NCBI GenBank assembly: GCA_964513095.1
Contig: CAZELH010000004.1
Span: forward strand, 1-32,885
Source: JBDKGD01 sp964513095
GTDB taxonomy: Bacteria > Patescibacteriota > Minisyncoccia > UBA6257 > 2-01-FULL-56-20
DNA: 32,885 nt
Reading direction: 5' to 3'
In this document: positions 31,401-32,885 of the stretch, one piece after another
How the letters are laid out: every line of letters begins with the position of its first letter
Position numbering within the stretch: position 1 is the stretch's first letter
The notes under the pieces: model-generated
Database searches by the model: none
Told to the model about the DNA's origin: nothing
The model's input: only the letters and a program-made list of their open reading frames with translations
Position numbers and translations under genes: made by a program

Positions 31401-32884
31401 AACTATTAGCAAGCGCAACGACGTCGGGATATATTACTGTCCTTGGAGGAAGTACGGGAAATATTGTTCAGTTAAACCAAAAATTTATTCTAGGGACTGG
31501 CGAGAATGCGACAGTGCAAAGCAATGGAACAAATGTCGTGCGTGTAACATTTTTAGAAGAACTGTGTGCTCCACCACGGGTGTGCGTGTTAAACGGCGGA
31601 CGATTTCGTGTTGAAGTGCTTGCATCGGGAATATCATCGGATGTTGTAATACTGCCGGGAAGTGCTCAAAAAATTGGTAATTATACAGTAACGTTGTCCG
31701 CATTTGGACAATCGCAAGCAACTCTTGTCGTTTCAAACAGCACAACTGCCAATATATCAGTAAACTCAACATCGAATATGACAGGAAGTGTGGGTAATTA
31801 TTTTCAGGCGGTATTCGATGCGGTAGGCGGTGTTGATACGGGTCATTATGGTTTTGCAATAACATCGGGTGCTCTGCCTTCTGGATTAACATTTGGCCAG
31901 ATCATTCCTAGTTGTGCCCCGCCAGCTCCGGGAATAATTGCAACGTGTCCCTTTATAACATCAGCCCTTCTAAATGGAACACCAACACAGGCGGGAACAT
32001 TTACGTTTGAAATTACTGCCACTGATGCCGCAGGTAATAAAGGAAAAAATACCTTCACCGTAACAATCAGTGGGGGGACGCCTGCTCCGATTGCAACATC
32101 GGCATGTAATCAACAGCTTATTATCCCCGCATATTTTTATCCGGGAGCATTATGGGATCAGTCAATTAATTCTAGAACGAGCGGTGAGATTATGATTATG
32201 AATCCAAATAGTGGCCCAGGTGCATCGGTAGATCAAAATTACGTTGCATCGGTTCTTCGCGCCAAAGCCGCGGGTATTCGAGTGATTGGATATGTTCACA
32301 CCAGTTACGGGCTTCGCAGTAGTATTGAGGTGAAATCGGAGATCGATAAATTCAAACTCTGGTACAATGTCGATGGAATTTTTTTGGATGAGGGCGCAAC
32401 CGATCCAGTGAAATTGAGCTATTACAAGGACATACAAAGCTATATTCAACAAACAATGCCTGGAAAAGTAATTGTGATAAATCCAGGTGTTGTGCCAGAT
32501 GAGGGATATATGTCCGTTGCAGACATTGTGATGATTTTTGAAGACACCTACGGAGCGTACAAAACATGGTCTCCTCCGGCATGGGTTTCAAAATATGCGC
32601 CAAGTCGGTTTGCGCATCTCGTACACGCCACGGCATCTGAAGCGGATATGAAGGATGCGGCAACCCTTGCATTTAAGCGTCGGGGAGGATACGCCTTTAT
32701 TACCAATGATCTATTACCTAACCCATGGGATAGTTTGCCACCGTATTATGCTTCGCAAGTAGCGCAATTATCAGGCAGTAGCTGTGTCGCAACGACTCCT
32801 GTCAAAACAGGAGTATCGGCAACCGCTTCAACACTTGACACATTGCTTGAGTTGGTGAAACAACTCCAAGCTTTAGTGAAATAA
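28448..32884 (+). CDS. Giant secreted wall-binding protein with spherulin-4/GH135-like glycosidase domain
   Basis: 1478 aa, complete. Signal peptide 1-31 (cleavage after PTFA). A PG_binding_1 domain spans about 43-112 (AVIAIQRLLLQSGYL, SAVIAFQQANGI, GPLTREALNRL). A Gmad2-like beta domain follows (117-215). Six Kre9/KNH-type Ig-like domains with P(A/N)GGExW...(I/V)xW(K/T) start near 222, 319, 443, 562, 774 and 888. Two copies of a domain opening LNQKF or LDQKF start near 672 and 1006. A putative-Ig domain spans about 1101-1213 (ALPSGLTFGQI, GTPTQAGTFTFEITATD). The domain at about 1220-1446 resembles spherulin-4/GH135 (IIPAYFYPGALWDQ, VIGYVHTSYG), with Asp1314-Glu1315 in GIFLDE and Glu1365 in IFEDTYG at the expected catalytic places. 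An amphipathic helix ends the protein (LDTLLELVKQLQALVK). GH135 enzymes cleave galactosamine-containing polysaccharide. Confidence 0.88.
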   Translation: MRTLYYKKIIGLIAVVISVFTTGFFVAPTFAATDSGDRIVSNSGIGSSGRAVIAIQRLLLQSGYLTIPANTNLGYFGGLTRSAVIAFQQANGIFPSSGFVGPLTREALNRLVDSSGPLVVVSPKQNDAIVSPLRVAGVVNANEWPCTDGTVGNATLFDGVGKQIGQTTLTVPAGCGEASAFVFEGTINFGTAGTDTGYVVVSANQQNRVSQRISVRFPSTAVNAPVFTAPIGGERLIQKSTFAVRWTGGPSQINLQLISGNNTIAWQSGAIDNAGSYNFVVPENLTGAYKFALTDTSVILGYSNTFSIGVAAPMVGAVSITAPSTGTQWENGSQQSITWTGDIPKLIALSSACEDKTLSVINTETGKRYPISVLTPEIIDARAYRWQVGFSVSSLCVDKPFLVPIPAGNYQVELAWFERTQESLLIRRKVVGGVFRIIGTQANITVTAPAGADNWLTGNSYEIKWRTNGPISDNVNTATISLIPLRPACLNSVPPCKIAEPAPYIIATNAPATGSYKWTIPTDLPDIYREAVRISVAINGTDRVGISDQFTISNVPMQNVPVTVLAPAGGEQWSVGTKQVIRWKADASIAAVDIVLLQQVDACLASVNSPCPPPPFFLKVIAEKVPNTGNYEWVVPSGFSGSLRVRVSDTTSPSRFGISNSSFTIVSAGIPVYLDQKFILKTGQTATVQDLKNIQVTLNGVTSLPCTDSIRPCATSAAITVAATGEQTKNTTLSVGGSVDIGGGTVFLLAIDATNQSGTFLVRKSAIAPTGTITVVSPNGGESLTQGLVGVIAWKADSSITSVNISLIAQSGCLGGPTGNNCPTVETKIADGVLNTGSYFWTIGKDINGNSVPTGSYLVKISNAKGGVSDTSDGAVTIVASSQSASITLLSPKGGEVVRAGDPTSALLASWITSPVANSWVALFLISATTGSQQLIAQRLDSGQGSYAWTPSASLASGNYKMEARLYSGPSLCTGQICTDVAPPKLLASATTSGYITVLGGSTGNIVQLNQKFILGTGENATVQSNGTNVVRVTFLEELCAPPRVCVLNGGRFRVEVLASGISSDVVILPGSAQKIGNYTVTLSAFGQSQATLVVSNSTTANISVNSTSNMTGSVGNYFQAVFDAVGGVDTGHYGFAITSGALPSGLTFGQIIPSCAPPAPGIIATCPFITSALLNGTPTQAGTFTFEITATDAAGNKGKNTFTVTISGGTPAPIATSACNQQLIIPAYFYPGALWDQSINSRTSGEIMIMNPNSGPGASVDQNYVASVLRAKAAGIRVIGYVHTSYGLRSSIEVKSEIDKFKLWYNVDGIFLDEGATDPVKLSYYKDIQSYIQQTMPGKVIVINPGVVPDEGYMSVADIVMIFEDTYGAYKTWSPPAWVSKYAPSRFAHLVHATASEADMKDAATLAFKRRGGYAFITNDLLPNPWDSLPPYYASQVAQLSGSSCVATTPVKTGVSATASTLDTLLELVKQLQALVK

Positions 32885-32885
32885 A

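Overview
The window looks like part of a Candidate Phyla Radiation (Patescibacteria/Parcubacteria-type) genome. The grounds are a single compact type IV pilus locus, a short membrane protein of the WEAPEYEY/YPYTHLESF type that I associate with these genomes, very short or absent mRNA leaders, low-complexity palindromic intergenic repeats, and very large Ig/PKD-type surface proteins. TGA acts as an ordinary stop. Two 100-N scaffold gaps (3944-4043, 8489-8588) cut two pilus genes.

Layout. 1-1286 (minus): a partial small membrane protein and comF, divergent from the pilus genes. 1301-18532 (plus): the pilus locus, in the order pilM, pilN, pilO, a truncated single-TM protein, pilB, pilT, pilC (3' end in the gap), major pilin, pilD, three minor pilins (FimU/GspH-, PilV- and PilW-like), a small membrane protein, two giant Cys/PKD-type surface proteins (968 and 826 aa), and a PilX-like minor pilin. 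18727-20820: ligA. 20883-20960: tRNA-Asp. 21042-26261: an accessory block with an inositol-monophosphatase-family enzyme, an unknown 238-aa protein, an exported protein that looks like an outer-membrane beta-barrel, an NRAMP-related transporter, an unknown 173-aa protein and a membrane protein. 26354-28254: a coiled-coil membrane protein and GAPDH. 28448-32884: a 1478-aa exported protein with a peptidoglycan-binding domain, tandem Ig-like domains and a C-terminal spherulin-4/GH135-like glycosidase domain.

How it fits together. PilM/N/O form the inner-membrane alignment complex. PilB and PilT drive extension and retraction through the PilC platform, and PilD processes the pilins. The minor pilin order FimU-PilV-PilW-[two giant proteins]-PilX resembles the fimU-pilV-pilW-pilX-pilY1 clusters of Proteobacteria, with PilY1 apparently replaced by two giant Cys-bracketed PKD proteins. 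I infer these are the pilus tip or adhesion apparatus of an episymbiont. This is my candidate for an undescribed system. The 1478-aa protein could act beside it on host or biofilm polysaccharide.

Expression signals split in two. Most genes outside the accessory block have a -10 hexamer only 5-11 nt before the start codon (leaderless mRNAs). Four accessory-block genes have strong Shine-Dalgarno sequences; three of these have full -35/-10 promoters, and intrinsic terminators are confined to this region. No intergenic stretch exceeds about 250 bases apart from the N gaps. I saw no CRISPR array, rRNA, insertion sequence or phage gene.
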